Under the pieces are notes generated by a model that made no database searches, was not told where the DNA came from, and was given only the letters and a program-made list of their open reading frames with translations. A stretch of 64,000 bases of DNA from Cycas panzhihuaensis (Eukaryota > Cycadophyta). Position 1 is the first letter of the stretch. The number at the start of each line of letters is the position of its first letter. Of this stretch, positions 1-11,290 are shown piece after piece. The DNA lies in assembly GCA_023213395.1 (NCBI GenBank), contig CM041465.1:239141741-239205740 (forward strand), written 5' to 3'. The position numbers and the translations under genes were made by a program.

Positions 1-141
1 AGGTCCCAAATGCGCGCTCCAGCATACGGGGTGCCCTACGTGGTACTTGCCCTACTTATAGGTCCCTTTCTCGATCATATTATGACCACTCTTACCATTC
101 TTATTTAGTTAGGTAGTTATCCCATAGATGCGTGTCTAACT
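1..141 (+). mobile_element. 3' end of a Tat-family LTR, probably the 5' LTR of element B
   Basis: This stretch matches the last part of the B 3' LTR near 19920-20060: both contain the phrase GGGGTGCCCTACGTG and end in a GTTATCC/GATTATCC...GATGC tail. The LTR end is followed by ACTG, the first bases expected of the spacer and primer-binding site, and then breaks off into minus-strand protease-region sequence of element A. The simplest reading is the tail of B's 5' LTR, with B's own PBS and first gag codons lost in a deletion that also removed the 3' half of A. Most of the LTR lies outside the window. Confidence 0.7.
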
Positions 142-756
142 GCCAACACCAGTAAGAGTGAAATGCATGAGACTAGAGGAAGAAGATACGAGATCTTCTT
201 CAATGTGGGGTGGATTAGGTATGCCGATGGAGCAAGCCGAGGCGTGAGTAAAAGGGCCTTGACTCGCTTGGTTAATCAGGCGAGTTTGCTTAATAGGTGG
301 GCGTTCATGGGAAACAACCCTCATCTGTCCATTGTGGATGAATTTAAGCTACCCCCAGCGGGTTGAACAAATGGCTCCCATTTGATCGAGCCATGGTCCA
401 CCAAAGAGAAGATTGTAGTTGATGTCAATGTCAAGGACTATAATATTAGCGAGGACAGTCTTGTCCTCGAGAGTAAGCCACATCGAAACATATCCTAATG
501 GAGTCTTTTCGCTACTGTCATAGCCTTGGCAACGCCATGGAACAGGTTCCAGGGCAGAAATACCAAGCTCTTGCATAACACGCAAGGGCATATCATTTGC
601 AGAAGAACCGTTATCAACAACAGTTCTTCGTAGGGTATAGTCAGGTATATCAATGGTGATGGTGAATGGGAAGTTCCATTGGCGTTCCCTTTTACACTTA
701 GAGGGGGAGGTCTTTAGGGTTAAAAGAAATAACAAGCTCATGGTTTTAGGTAACAC
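136..756 (-). pseudogene. Element A retropepsin-like protease region (truncated)
   Basis: An open stretch of 135 codons (756-349) continues, after a stop, into a second open stretch (324-136). The aspartic-protease motif reads VVDNGSSANDMP, equivalent to the D-G-S-S-x-N-x-M-P signature of Tat-type retropepsins, but with DNGS at the usual D(T/S)G position. About 75 residues later comes NLLFGGPWLDQMGA, the hydrophobic-G/GRPWL block that closes this protease fold. In the family the enzyme cleaves the Gag-Pol polyprotein inside the virus-like particle. The second part (KQTRLINQASQGP) is the protease-RT linker that is also seen in B near 9060. The sequence ends abruptly at the junction with LTR DNA. 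Confidence 0.7.
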
Positions 757-1699
757 CTAAAGCGTGAATGGGCACATCATTCGATCTTAAAGCTTCCAAA
801 AGGAGAGTCTATTATTCGGGACAACTCCTCAAAACATCCATCAAGGACATTCCCGCAACGACAGTATGGAGTTCGTCAATGATAGAGAAAGGCTTACCCT
901 TCATAGTAGGTTAGGTAAGCAACCTTCGAAAATCGTAATGACCAGGACGTATAGGAATGGCCTTAGGAAGAAGCGGCACTTCCAGAGAGGAGTTCTCCAG
1001 AAGAGGATCGGAGTCTGGAGCAGAAGAAGAGGCATTAGTTGCCTCTTTAGTAGCTTGAGACCGAGTAAGGACATATAGGGAAGTAGCCTCAAGCATTTGG
1101 ATTACCTTCTTTCCCTTGTTCTAGGACTACGAAGGTGAAGGAGTATGTTAGTGAGGGGAACACAAAGAAGAAGATGAATCCTGGGTGCCCTTCCCTTTAT
1201 CGTGGGAAGAATGGGAATTTGGTGATCTTCCCTAGTTCTAGTTATTTTTGGGCTAAGTATTATGATCACATTCCCCATACTTGGGAAACAGATCCCTGTG
1301 GACTAGTTGGTCTAGATTGGGCCTTGAGGCCCATTTAGAGGATGAGTCACGTCAAGGGGTATCCCTGGGATACTAGTCCCTACAACGTGAGTCATCATGG
1401 AAACACTCCTCGTGAATGGAATACCACTTCTTCTTAAGTAAGGAATCCATCTTCCTCGCTTGAGAGGACTGGCCATTACCATTCCTAGGGAGGGAAGCTT
1501 GGGTAACTTACAAAATTTGTTTGTTAGAAGTTGGTGATGAAGGATCTTACAGTATAAGTTCCTTCATTATACATTTGAATAAACGTATAGCGGATGTAAG
1601 TAGATCTAGGGTCTTCTCAGTTAGATGAGAAGATGACCTAGAAGATTGTTGCGGTTTGGTTTCTTTAGTTTGAGGTGGTATCTCACATTGTTGTAAGGG

Positions 1700-3402
1700 C
1701 TTGAGGGGCTTCTTGAGTCAAGCCTAGATCTCAATAGCCTCAAGCGCTAAACACTTTATGATGGCAGAGTTGCATGTAGTTGCCCCCATCTTAAGGACTT
1801 CTACATGGACTTCAGGGCGAAGTGCATTAATGAAGAGATCCCTCTTCAATTCCTTAGGCAAAGTAGCCTTAGTGGAATGAAGAAGGTCATGAAATCGTCG
1901 CACAAAGTCATGATTCATCTCATCGTGACCTTGTTTTAGCGAAAGAAGAGATTTCATTCTACTTTCGAATGGGCAAGCAACATCAAAATAATTGATGAAC
2001 TCATCCACAAGTTGTTGGAACGAGAAAATGGAATGAGCTGGTAGGAGATAGAACTACTTAAGGGCATTGCCTTATAAGGATTATGGGAAAAGTTTCATTA
2101 GAATGTGATCATAAAGAAACTACGAGCGTGCTCTGTTGGGTCTTGCGATGAAGTTTCATCAAATTTGGGAACACCAGGAGGATGAGATGGCAGCTTGGTT
2201 CTTAACGCCTCAATAGATAATGGTGTCGATCGGTAATCTATGAAGGGACATGATGTTGCCTGAACCATAGGATCAACAAACGATGTGGGAGGTAATGAAC
2301 AAGGAATGGATGGGGGTGGTAAACCCATCCCTCCTTGAGGAAGCACCCCTTACTAGAAAGGGACTTGAGGGTAAGTGCCTTAAAAGGAAACTGGGGTCCC
2401 TTGCAAAGGCACAGTGTAAGAGGCCACGCTAGGCAGTGGAAAAGAGGGGTGTGGGACCAGGTTCTATCCATATGGGCCACCCATAAGTGGTGCAACCCCA
2501 TATAGATGTAGTGAGTCCACTCCATAAGCTGGAAGGTGGTTCCCTTTACCCTGCCCCTAAGGTTGAGAGGTATAACCTAGGGGTATGTAAAGAGAAGAAC
2601 CACTGGGTTGGTTTTAAGGATATGTAGGAGCGAATCCCATATGACTAGCGGTTGAAGAGTTAGTAGGACCTCTAAGCCTACCAGGGAATGTATGCACCAC
2701 ATTGGGAGGTGGCACATTAGCTTGACTGGAAAAAGGTATGCTAACCCCTAGCTGGGAGAAAGACATACCACGAGAGGGTCTCCAAGATCTAGGGCCATGA
2801 TGAGGAATCGAAGGTGTAACATGCATCCCTAAAGTAGGTGTAGGGATGGAGCAAGATGAATATGCAGGCACAAAAGGGTTGCTCGTTGTGGGAGGTATAG
2901 GTACAGATGAAGAAGGTGGGATAGGAGCGGATGAAGAAGTTACTCCACCATGCAAAACATCTTCAAACTACCTGGGACGTGATTGAAGACAAGCCGCTCG
3001 AAAGCACTCGCTAATAGCTTCAACCACATCAGCGGGAGGGGTATCTACGTGGTCATAAGAGGTAGATGGGAACTCAAATGACATAGACCCCTTAGGGCGC
3101 TCCTCATAAGAATCATTAACTGGATGGTGAACCTCGAGAGGAGATAGGCCTTCTACCATATGAGTAGAAGGATGGGTGTCAAGTGGGTGATGTTGGTCAC
3201 CCGGGTAGTAAATAGGATCATCACCCTCTTGGGTGGATCCCGAAATGGATGCAGGGAACTCATGAGTTCCCAAGGCAAATGCATGATAGGCCCAATTGGA
3301 AGGGTACCCTTCCATTATCGAATCAGAATCTAATGATGAAAGAAGACGATACCTAGGATCTTCTAACAATGGAGGCAAACCATATAGGCAACAGGAGAAG
3401 CG
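1700..3402 (-). pseudogene. Element A gag (nucleocapsid precursor), degenerate
   Basis: Several open pieces lie in order on the minus strand. The N-terminal piece (3402-2968) contains SDSIMEGYPSNWAYHAFALG and DDPIYYPGDQHHPLDTHP. A Pro/Ser-rich middle follows (2955-2614, 2525-2098). The C-terminal piece (2008-1724) is the recognisable retrotransposon gag core: DEFINYFDVA then MKSLLSLKQGHDEMNHDFVRRFHDL, quoted here in part, with the Q-x-x-x-E-x-x-x-x-F-x-x-R-F spacing of Tat Gag. Gag forms the cytoplasmic virus-like particle. The same order and wording are found in B (plus strand, 6016-7640) and, more decayed, in D. Stops and frameshifts separate the pieces, so it is not functional. Confidence 0.75.
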
Positions 3403-3555
3403 TCACATACAAAGCTTGTGAACACTTTAGAAGAAGGAAAGAGCCACAAGGAGTGCATGTTGGGGGCTACCCAATGAAGAAGATAAAGTGAAAGGAACCA
3501 CTAGAAGGTAGTAATATCAATAGGAAGGGATGATAACTAGCTCCCTTACTAGCAA

Positions 3556-3574
3556 GTCCCCAGTATGGTCACCA
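3556..3574 (-). other. Primer-binding site of element A
   Basis: On the minus strand one base separates the LTR terminus ATCCA from TGGTGACCATACTGGGGAC. It begins with the TGG that pairs with a tRNA CCA tail and lies in the correct place between LTR and gag. It resembles the TGGCGAC...CTGGGGAC type of Tat/Ogre-like elements rather than the initiator-Met type. The D copy (21743-21761) and the G copy (44977-44995) are diverged versions of it. Confidence 0.7.
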
Positions 3575-5310
3575 GTGGATGCGCGTCTACAGGATAATCA
3601 CCTAACTAGGCAGGAATGATGATAATCGATATTAGTATCAAGGACGTGGGTGAGAAACCTATAAGTGAAGTAAGTACCATGCAGGGCACCTCATGCACTA
3701 GAGCACGAGTTCGGGACCTGCGCATGATACCCAACGACCTTGGAGTAGTCCTCTATCCCAAAGAGAAAGAGGGAAAATAAGAAAGGTAGCATGGATGGAT
3801 TTGAGAGGAAGGTCCTCCTACCCTTGGATGGTCGGAAGGGGAAGAAAGGAATCCTTAAAGGTTTCCCTATGATGGAGGGAAACAAGTAAAAATAAGGTAG
3901 ATGATAGCCTACAATGTGGCTAGGTTCCTCTTAGTTGTTTGATCGACCAAACAAGACCAAGATGGAAGGATAGAAGTGAGAACGGAACAACTAAGCTGAA
4001 GTTTCCTCCTAATGATTCGAAGAGAAAAATAACAAAGGAAACGGGGATAGGTGTCACATGTGCAAATAAACAATACCAAGTGAGGATGAACCAAAAGGGG
4101 TAAGATAGGTTTTGCAAGCAAAGGAAAAGGAAAGGGTAAGTTTCCTATAGGTCCTTTTCCTATGTGGGTTTAGTGTATAATGTATAAGTACGCAAATGAG
4201 AATCAAAAGTATTGTTTCCCCTTTCACTTTTATGTGTAACCTACTTAACTAACACATAGATCTCAAATAAAAGTATGAAAGGAAAGCAAGAGCAAAAAGG
4301 GGATGTATGCACCCAGAAGATGTAGTGGCTGATAGAAGACCTCATCCACGTGCAACGTACGTCCTCGCCAATCCACAGATGGTGGGGTTCCCTTACCTTC
4401 CCCTTTGTGAAAAGAAAATGAAAGGAAAGGAGCAAAAGCAAAGAGCAAAACAAGGGACCTTACCTGGATTCGAGCGCTTTACACCTTTGCAAGGGCACCA
4501 CGACAACCTGCACATGCACGGACTAATCCCTTCCACGAAGGGGCTGCAAGAGATAAACTATATATATGCAAGTATATATAAGTGCTATTTATGTTAGAGT
4601 GTTAGAAGGAAACAGTTGCTGTAACAAGCTCTAAAAACCCTCTCTCAAACAACGCTAAACATTAAGCAAAGATGGAGTAAGGGAAGCCTCAAGATGGCTA
4701 ACCCTTCACTGGGTTCTCCACACAACCCACAAGCACAACAAAGTAATGGTAAGGGTCACTAAGGATAGCCAAGAGATACCAAGAAAAGAACAACAAGGTG
4801 TTGGGGAAGTATACAAGACACAGAGTTGCTATGGGCAGCAATCTGGTGCACAAACCCTTGCTAATGATGTCAAGAGGTACCTAATAACACAAGGGATACT
4901 ACGGGGATCCAAACAAGAGGTGAGCAAGCCTGGAATTAGCATAATAAGGGGCTATATACATTGATGATCCAGCACTAGCCTAGGGCTCAATATCTCCTAA
5001 TAATCTCAAGAAGAGCATGGAGTAAGAGAAGAGAAGGTGAGAAGGGATTACCCTTGGAGAGAAGGACTAAAAAGGGGGGTTGCGTCAAAATTGTCAAAAT
5101 CACTTGATGAAACCTAGAGAGAGGCTTCCCACCATGGAAGCAAGGAGTTATAGGCGAGTCCTAGCCTGGGGTTGTAGGAAACACAGGCCTGCAGGAACAC
5201 TTGTAGCAGAAGGAGCAGGAGAGTAGTAGTTGTAGCAGAAACTATTGTCTTGGACAACAAAAAATGACCTAAAACAAGAGAGAGACTCAAAATGATGAGA
5301 GTTTGGATAC

Positions 5311-5317
5311 TTATACC
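5311..5317 (-). promoter_or_regulatory. Putative LTR TATA box of element A
   Basis: Minus strand GGGTATAAGTATCC, identical in B at 17962-17975 and preceded in both by GGCTGGGAT. Its position about 680 bp into the LTR and downstream of the palindrome block suits a U3/R boundary, with transcription starting some 30 bp further on. There is no direct evidence for the start site. Confidence 0.5.
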
Positions 5318-5442
5318 CATCCCAGCCCTAAGTGAGCGAATAGGATGTAAATAGGGCTGAGGTGGATGCGAGACCACGTGGTGATTCCATGGGAAATGTG
5401 AGAATTGCCATGACAGATTTTAAAAAACAACTGACAATAGTC

Positions 5443-5508
5443 ACACCGCAGCAAACTTTGTGGTACCACGATAAACTTCGCGGTACTGCTAAGTTTATAG
5501 TGGTGCAA
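5443..5508 (-). promoter_or_regulatory. GGTACC palindrome modules in U3 of the A LTR
   Basis: A CG-rich island in an AT-rich LTR, built of GTGGTACCAC and GCGGTACTGC cores flanked by inward-facing AAACTT and AAGTTT. It starts with CACACCGCAG and ends with TAGTGGTGCA, so the whole block also folds on itself. It lies about 130 bp upstream of the TATA-like site at 5311-5317 on the minus strand. Equivalent blocks are at 17751-17840 (B) and 34261-34326 (C). A role as enhancer or protein-binding array is inference. Confidence 0.6.
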
Positions 5509-5998
5509 GACCAAAAAGCTAGAATGGCTAAATTTTGGGTTCCAAGAGCTTTAGGAGATGATTTGGTGCCTGGGAGGGCCGGCCCTCTGAGTAGCTGAGA
5601 TAGTCCAAAATGCACGTGGACAGAGGCAAGCAACATCAACGGGCAAAAGGTCCCAGAAATGAGGTGCTAGGAACTCAAGGTCGAGGCATGAACGGATTAT
5701 ACAGACCAAAAAGGGACTTGAGGCAGTGTGGAGACTGCGTAGAGGGTCATCTAATGCCATGGGAATGCCTACCTTGTGGAAAGGTAGGTCCCACTGGGTC
5801 GTCAAAGGCTCACAATATGAAAAGCAGCATGAACAGGCAACAAATGTAAAGTGATCATACAAACGAAACAAGCAGTCATGCAACGAGGCAACACTTCTGC
5901 CAACCTTTCCAAAGAAATAGTACAAGTGAAAAGGAAGAAGTATACCTGAGCTTACTTGAGTCGACCTATCTGTATCCATTCTTGGTAGCCGGGAAACA

Positions 5999-8460
5999 CC
6001 TTCTGATTAGGCCTATCATGCATTTTCCTCGGGAACTCATGAGTTCCCCGCATCTATTCTGGGATCCACCTAAGAGGGTGATGATCCTATTTACTACCCG
6101 GGTGATCAACGTCACCCACTTGATACCTATCCTTCTACTCATTCAGTAGAAGGTACATCTCCTTTTAAGATCCACCATCCAGCTGGTGATTCTTATGATG
6201 AGCGTCCTGAGGGGTCTACTTCATTTGAGGTCCCATCTACCTCTTATGATCATGTGTATACCCCTCCTACTGATGTGGTTGAAGCTCTTAGCGAGTGCTT
6301 TTGAGCTGCTCATCTTCAAACGCAACCTAGATGGTTTGAAGATGTTTTGCATGGTGGAGCATCTTTTTCATCTGCTCCTCTCCCACCTTCTTCATCTGCA
6401 TCTACACCTCCCATAACAAGTAACCTTTTCATGCCTACACATTCGTCCCACTCCATCCCTACACCTACCTTAGGGATGCATGTTGCACCTTCCATTCCTC
6501 ATCATGGTCCTAGCTCTTCGGGACCCTCTCGTGGTATGTCTTTCTCCTAGCTTAGGGTTAGCATATCTTTTCTAAGTCAAGCTAATGTGCCACCTCTCAA
6601 CGTAGCGCATATATTTCCTAGTAGGCCTAGAGGTCCTACTAATGTTACTACCACTAGTCATGTGGGACCCACTCCCATGTATCATCAAAACTAACCCAAT
6701 GGTTCTTCTCTTTACATACCCCCAGGTTATACTTCTCAACCTTGGGGGTAAGGTAAAAGGAATCACATTCCAGCTTATGGGGTAGACCCACTACATCCAT
6801 ATGAGGTTGCACCACCCATAGGTGGCCCATATGGACAAAACTCAGTTCCACACCCTTCCTTTCCTCCATCCAGCATAACCTCTTATACCATGCCTTTGCA
6901 AGGGAACCCAGCTTCATGCCTTTACAAAGGAACCCAGCTTCCTTTCAAGGTGCTTACCCTCAAGCCCCTTTCCAGCATGGGGCACTCCCTCAAGGAGGGG
7001 TGGGTTTACCGCCCCCATCCATTCCTTGTTTGTTCCCTCTTACATCGTTTGTCGATCCTACGGTCCAGGCAAGGGCACGTCCCTTCATGGATTATAGATC
7101 AACACCATTATCTATTGAGGTGTTAAGAACTAATTTGTTGCCTCATCCTCCCGAAGTTCCTAAGTTTGATGGAACTTCATCACAAGACCTAGTGGAGCAT
7201 GTCTGTAGTTTCTCTATGGCATATATTAATTACTAGCCCTATGATCACATCCTAATGAAATTATTTCCACGACCTTTATAATGCAATGCCCTTAAGTGGT
7301 TTTATCGCCTTCCAGCTCATTCCATTTTCTCATTCTAGCAACTTATGGACGAGTTCATCAATTATTTTGATGTTGCTCGCCTATTCGAGAGTGGAATGAA
7401 ATCCCTTCTTTTGCTCAAACAAGGGCACGATGAGATGAATCATGACTTTGTGTGACGATTTCATGACCTTCTTCATTCCACTAAGGCCACTTTGCCTGAG
7501 GAATTAAAGAGGGATCTCTTCGTTAATGCACTTTTCCCTGAAGTCCATGTAGAAGTCCTTAAGATGGGGGCAACTACATATGACTCTGCTATCGCAAAGT
7601 GCTTAGCACTTAAGGCTATTGAGATCCAGGCTTGACTCAAGAAGCCTCTCAAGCCCTCACAACGACATGAGGTACCACCTCAAACTAAAGAAACCAAACC
7701 ACAACAATCCTCTAGGTCCTCTTCTCATCCAACTAAGAAGACCCTAGATTCGCTTACATTTATTATACGTTCATTCGAACATATGATGAAGGAACTTAAA
7801 CTGTAATCTCCTTCATCACCTACTTCCAACAAACAAATCCAACAAGCTACTCAAGCTTCCCTCCCTAGGAATGGTAATGCCCAGTCCTCTCAAGCAAGGA
7901 AAACAGATTCCTCACTTGAGAAGAAGTGGTGTTCCATTCATAGGGAGTGTTTCCATGACAACTCACGTTGTAGGGCTCAGCATCCTAGGGATGCCCATCA
8001 ACATGACTCGTCCCCTAATCAGGCCTCAAGGCCCAACCTTGACTAACTGGTCTATAAGGATCCATTCCCTAAACATGGGGAACGTGATCATAATGCTTAG
8101 CCTAAAAACAACTAGAACTGGGGAAGATCCTCAAATTCCCATCCTTTCTGCGATAAAGGGAAGGGCGCTTGGGATTCATCTTCTTCTTCGCATTCCCCTC
8201 AATGACGTACTCCTTTACCTTCACAGTCCCAAAACAAGGGAAAGAAGGTAATCCAGATGCTTGAGGCCACTCCCTTATACGCCCTTACTCAGTCTCAAGC
8301 TGTTAAAGAAGCTGTTGGTGCCTCTTCTTCTGCTCCATACTCCGATCCTCTTCTAGAAACCTCTCCTTTGGCAGTGCCACTTTTTCCTAAGGCCATTCCC
8401 ATATGTCCTAGTCATTATGATTTTTGAAGGGTGGTTACCCAACCGACTGCGAAGAGGAAG
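5999..8460 (+). pseudogene. Element B gag (5' end removed by element A)
   Basis: Begins in mid-gene at the A insertion point, collinear with A gag. It includes the Ser/Pro-rich middle (SSAPLPPSSSASTPP, 6347-6550) and the gag core at 7340-7640 (MDEFINYFDVARLFESG, KQGHDEMNHDF, LFVNALFPEVHVEV), followed by a Ser/Thr/Gln-rich tail to about 8450 with EATPLYALTQSQAVKEAV. A TGA interrupts the core (CGA to TGA at the HDFVRRF site). It is the structural protein of the particle in intact relatives. No CCHC zinc knuckle was recognised in this tail. Confidence 0.7.
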
Positions 8461-8559
8461 CCCTTCTCTATCATTGACGAACTCCATACTGTCACTATGG
8501 GAATGTCCTTGATGGATGTTTTAAGGAGTTATCCTAAATAATGGACTCTCCTTTTGGAA

Positions 8560-9340
8560 GCTTTAGGATTGAATGACGTGCCCATCCACGCTTTGGGTGT
8601 TACCTAAAGCCATGAGCCCATCATTTCTTTTGGCCCTAAAGACCTTCCCCCTGCATGTGAAAGGGAACACTAATGGAACTTTTCATTTACCATCACCATT
8701 GACACACTTGATTGTACTCTGCGAAGGATCGTTATCGATAACAATTCTTTTGTAAATGCCATGCCCTTGCGTGTTATACAAGAGCTTGGTATTTTTACCT
8801 TGGAACCTATTCCATGGCAATGTTAAGGCTACGACGGTAGCGAAAAGACTCCATTGGGATCTGTTTCAATCCTGCTCACTCTCGAGGGTAAGACTATCCT
8901 CGTTGATATTGAAGTCCTTGATGTTGATGCCAATTACAATCTTCTCTTGGGTTGACCATGGCTCAATCAGATGGGAGCCATGTATTCGACCCGCTGGGGG
9001 CAACTTAAGTTCATCCATGATGGAAAGATGAGGGTTGTTTCCCGTGAATACCTACATGTGAAGCAAACTCGTCTGATTAACCAAGTGAGCCAAGGCCCTT
9101 CTACTCATGCCTTGGTTTGCTCCATCGGCATACCTAATCCATCCCATATTGAAGAAGATCCCATACCTTCTTCCTCTAGTCTTACGTGCTTTGCTCCTAT
9201 CGGTGTTGGGAGCTATAGGTACCATGCCTCATTTAGTGACGATGAGTCCTATGATGTGGGTGAAGACTTTCCTCACCCAGTTTCTTTCCTCCACACTTGT
9301 AGAACACATCTTTCTTGTTCTAGGTCCTGACCTAGAACCC
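8560..9340 (+). pseudogene. Element B protease and protease-RT linker
   Basis: The protease motif reads RRIVIDNNSFVNAMPLRV (8725-8780), collinear with A's VVDNGSSANDMP but with the catalytic turn changed to D-N-N-S, so it is unlikely to be active. It is followed by TPLGSVSILLTLEGKT, then NLLLG, a stop, and PWLNQMGA. From 8971 an open frame of 119 codons carries the linker (KQTRLINQVSQGPST, IEEDPIPSSSS, DDESYDVGEDFPHP), which element C also keeps at 42128-41740. The frame shifts among the segments. Confidence 0.65.
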
Positions 9341-9597
9341 CTTTTGTTGGTGAGACTAGTTACCCCTTTATGTCACATGTCGTTATGCGCATTGATCCAT
9401 AGCGCACTATTTCTTCCTCTCCATCACCCCCTATAGGTGATGGTTTCGAGGAACTTCCTTTTGCTCCTTCTAAGGAGCCCCTTCCTGACTCTCTCCTAGA
9501 GTCTTCTGAGGAGGTTGGACAACCTGATGACCACCATGGTCCCATTATTCCTACTTCCTCTAGTGCTTTAGCTATTCGAAGTAAGGTTATCCATGGG

Positions 9598-11290
9598 GTG
9601 GATTACTTCAAAGATGATGAAGCCTTACTTGAGCACTTAGCAGGCTCTGTGCCTAACTTTCCTTCTAGTCATCAGAAGATTCTGGCGATTAGGTCCACAC
9701 TCATTGACCTAGTTCCATCCCCTATTCCATCTCTTCCTATTGACCTTACCCCTCTCCATTTCAAGGAGGGGAATGCCATGTGCATGGGGGCGACCCAGGA
9801 CACAGTCTTAGCCCTTGGCAAGGTCATTAAGGTGGGGGCAGAATGCTCTCTTGATGAAGTAAAGGAATATTCCCTTTTGTTCCAAGAGTTCCAGGATGTC
9901 TTTGTGTGGGATTATTTTGACATGAAGGGAATTGACCCCTCCATTATCACCCATAATCTCACTGCCATTCCTGGTACTTGACCCGTATGCCAGAAGCAGC
10001 GTCCTCTCCACCCTAAACTCTCGGCTGCCATTAAGATGGAGGTCAAGAAGCTTTTGGATACTGGACTTATTACTTCTATCGACTACCCTAAATGGGTATC
10101 CAACATTGTTCCTGTTGCTAAAAAGAATGGGACCATTCGGATTTGTGTTGATTTTCGTGATATTAACAATTCATGTCCTAAGGATAACTTTCCACTCCCC
10201 TTCATTGATCAAATCATTGATCGAACTATAGGATTCAAAGTTATGTCCTTGATGGATGACTTCTCTGGCTATAATCAGATTCAAATATCTCATGAAGACC
10301 ACTACAAGACGGCCTTTACTACCCCGTGGGGTACCTTTACCTACAAGGCAATGCCCTTCGACCTTAAAAACGTAGGCACTACTTACTAAAGAGCGATGTA
10401 TTTTATCTTCCATGACCTCATCGACAATACATTAGAGGGCTTTATGGATGACATGATAGGCCTCTCACGTGTTAGGAGCTATCATCCCTCTGACTTGTGG
10501 GCTATCTTCACGCGATGCTGCAAGTACCATGTAAGCCTAAACCAGCTCAAGTGTGTGTTTGTCATTACTTCTGGCAAACTCCCTGGATTTCTTTTATCAA
10601 AACAAGGAATTTAGATTGACCCTGATAAGGTCAAGGCAATCCTTGATATGTTGCCTCCTAGAACCCAATGACAGATCAAGTTGTTTTTAGGTAGGCTCAA
10701 TTTCCTAAGGTGCTTCTTGGCAGACTTCACTATAGGCGCCAAACCCCTGACAAACCTATTGAAGAAGGGAGCTCTATTGGTTTGGTCTAATAAGGCCCAA
10801 CAAGCCTTTGAAGGACTTAAGGAAGCCCTTGCTTCTGCTCCTATGTTGGCACCCCCTTGTTTCGATAAGCCCTTCATTCTTTATGCCTCAGTAACTGACG
10901 AGTCCCTGGGTGCTATGTTGGCTCAGGAAGATGACTCAGGAGTCAAGAGAGCCATTTACTTTATCAACCACACCCTTGTGGCTGTCAAACTTAACTAGTC
11001 TCCACCCGAGAAGGAGTGTCTCTCCTTGGTCTATATGACCAAGAAGTTTAGACATTACTTGCTTGGTAACACCACCAAGGTGATCGTCTAGTCTGATCCC
11101 TTATGATATCTACTTACTCGTTTAGACCTAATGGGTAGGGCTGGCCATTGGGCTATCCTGTTTCAGGAGTTTGATCTTCATATCGTTAATAGGAAATTGA
11201 AGAAAGGGATGGTAGTGGCTGAGCAGCTCCCAGATGCCCCTATCCCTAATTCGCTTGATACCCTTGTTGATGATTCCCTTCCTGATGAGT
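9598..11290 (+). pseudogene. Element B reverse transcriptase and gypsy RNase H
   Basis: Open pieces run 9598-9981, 10036-10389, 10396-10614 and 10681-10998. Tat-type RT landmarks in order: FQDVFVWDYFDMKGIDP, YPKWVSNIVPVAKKNG, CVDFRDINNSCPKDNFPLP, MDDFSGYNQIQ, then the catalytic box as FMDDMIG (the family usually has YVDD), and GFLLSKQGI. The connection and RNase H parts follow: FLGRLNFLRCFLADF, FILYASVTDESLGAMLAQ, and FDLHIVNRKLKKGMVVAEQLP at about 11170-11230. The linker LPDESILTIWD runs straight into integrase, so no second RNase H lies between RNase H and integrase. Single stops separate the pieces. The enzyme copies element RNA to DNA in the particle. Confidence 0.85.

Larger units (their letters stand above)
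142..5998 (-). mobile_element. Element A: 5' half of a Ty3/gypsy Tat-like retrotransposon
   Basis: Read on the minus strand the order is LTR (5998-3576), primer-binding site, gag (about 3400-1700) and protease (756-136), after which the element stops. RT, integrase and the 3' LTR are missing. The LTR edge at 5998 (minus strand TGTTTCCCGGC) falls inside the gag of element B: B's gag resumes at 5999 with sequence collinear with A's own gag near 3290. A therefore inserted into B, and its distal half was removed later by the deletion at about 141-147. A and B belong to one family. Confidence 0.8.
3576..5998 (-). mobile_element. Element A 5' LTR (about 2.42 kb)
   Basis: The LTR starts at 5998 on the minus strand (TGTTTCCCGGCTACC) and ends at 3576 (GCGCATCCA), directly before the PBS. 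It is collinear with B's 3' LTR (17265-20060) and C's 3' LTR (32254-34823). Landmarks shared with them are the GGTACC palindrome modules about 500 bp in, a TATA-like GGGTATAAGTATCC at about 5311 (minus), and a region close to the 3' end reading CATGCAGGGCACC on the plus strand. No long ORF of its own is supported; the open frames within it are shadows. Confidence 0.85.
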
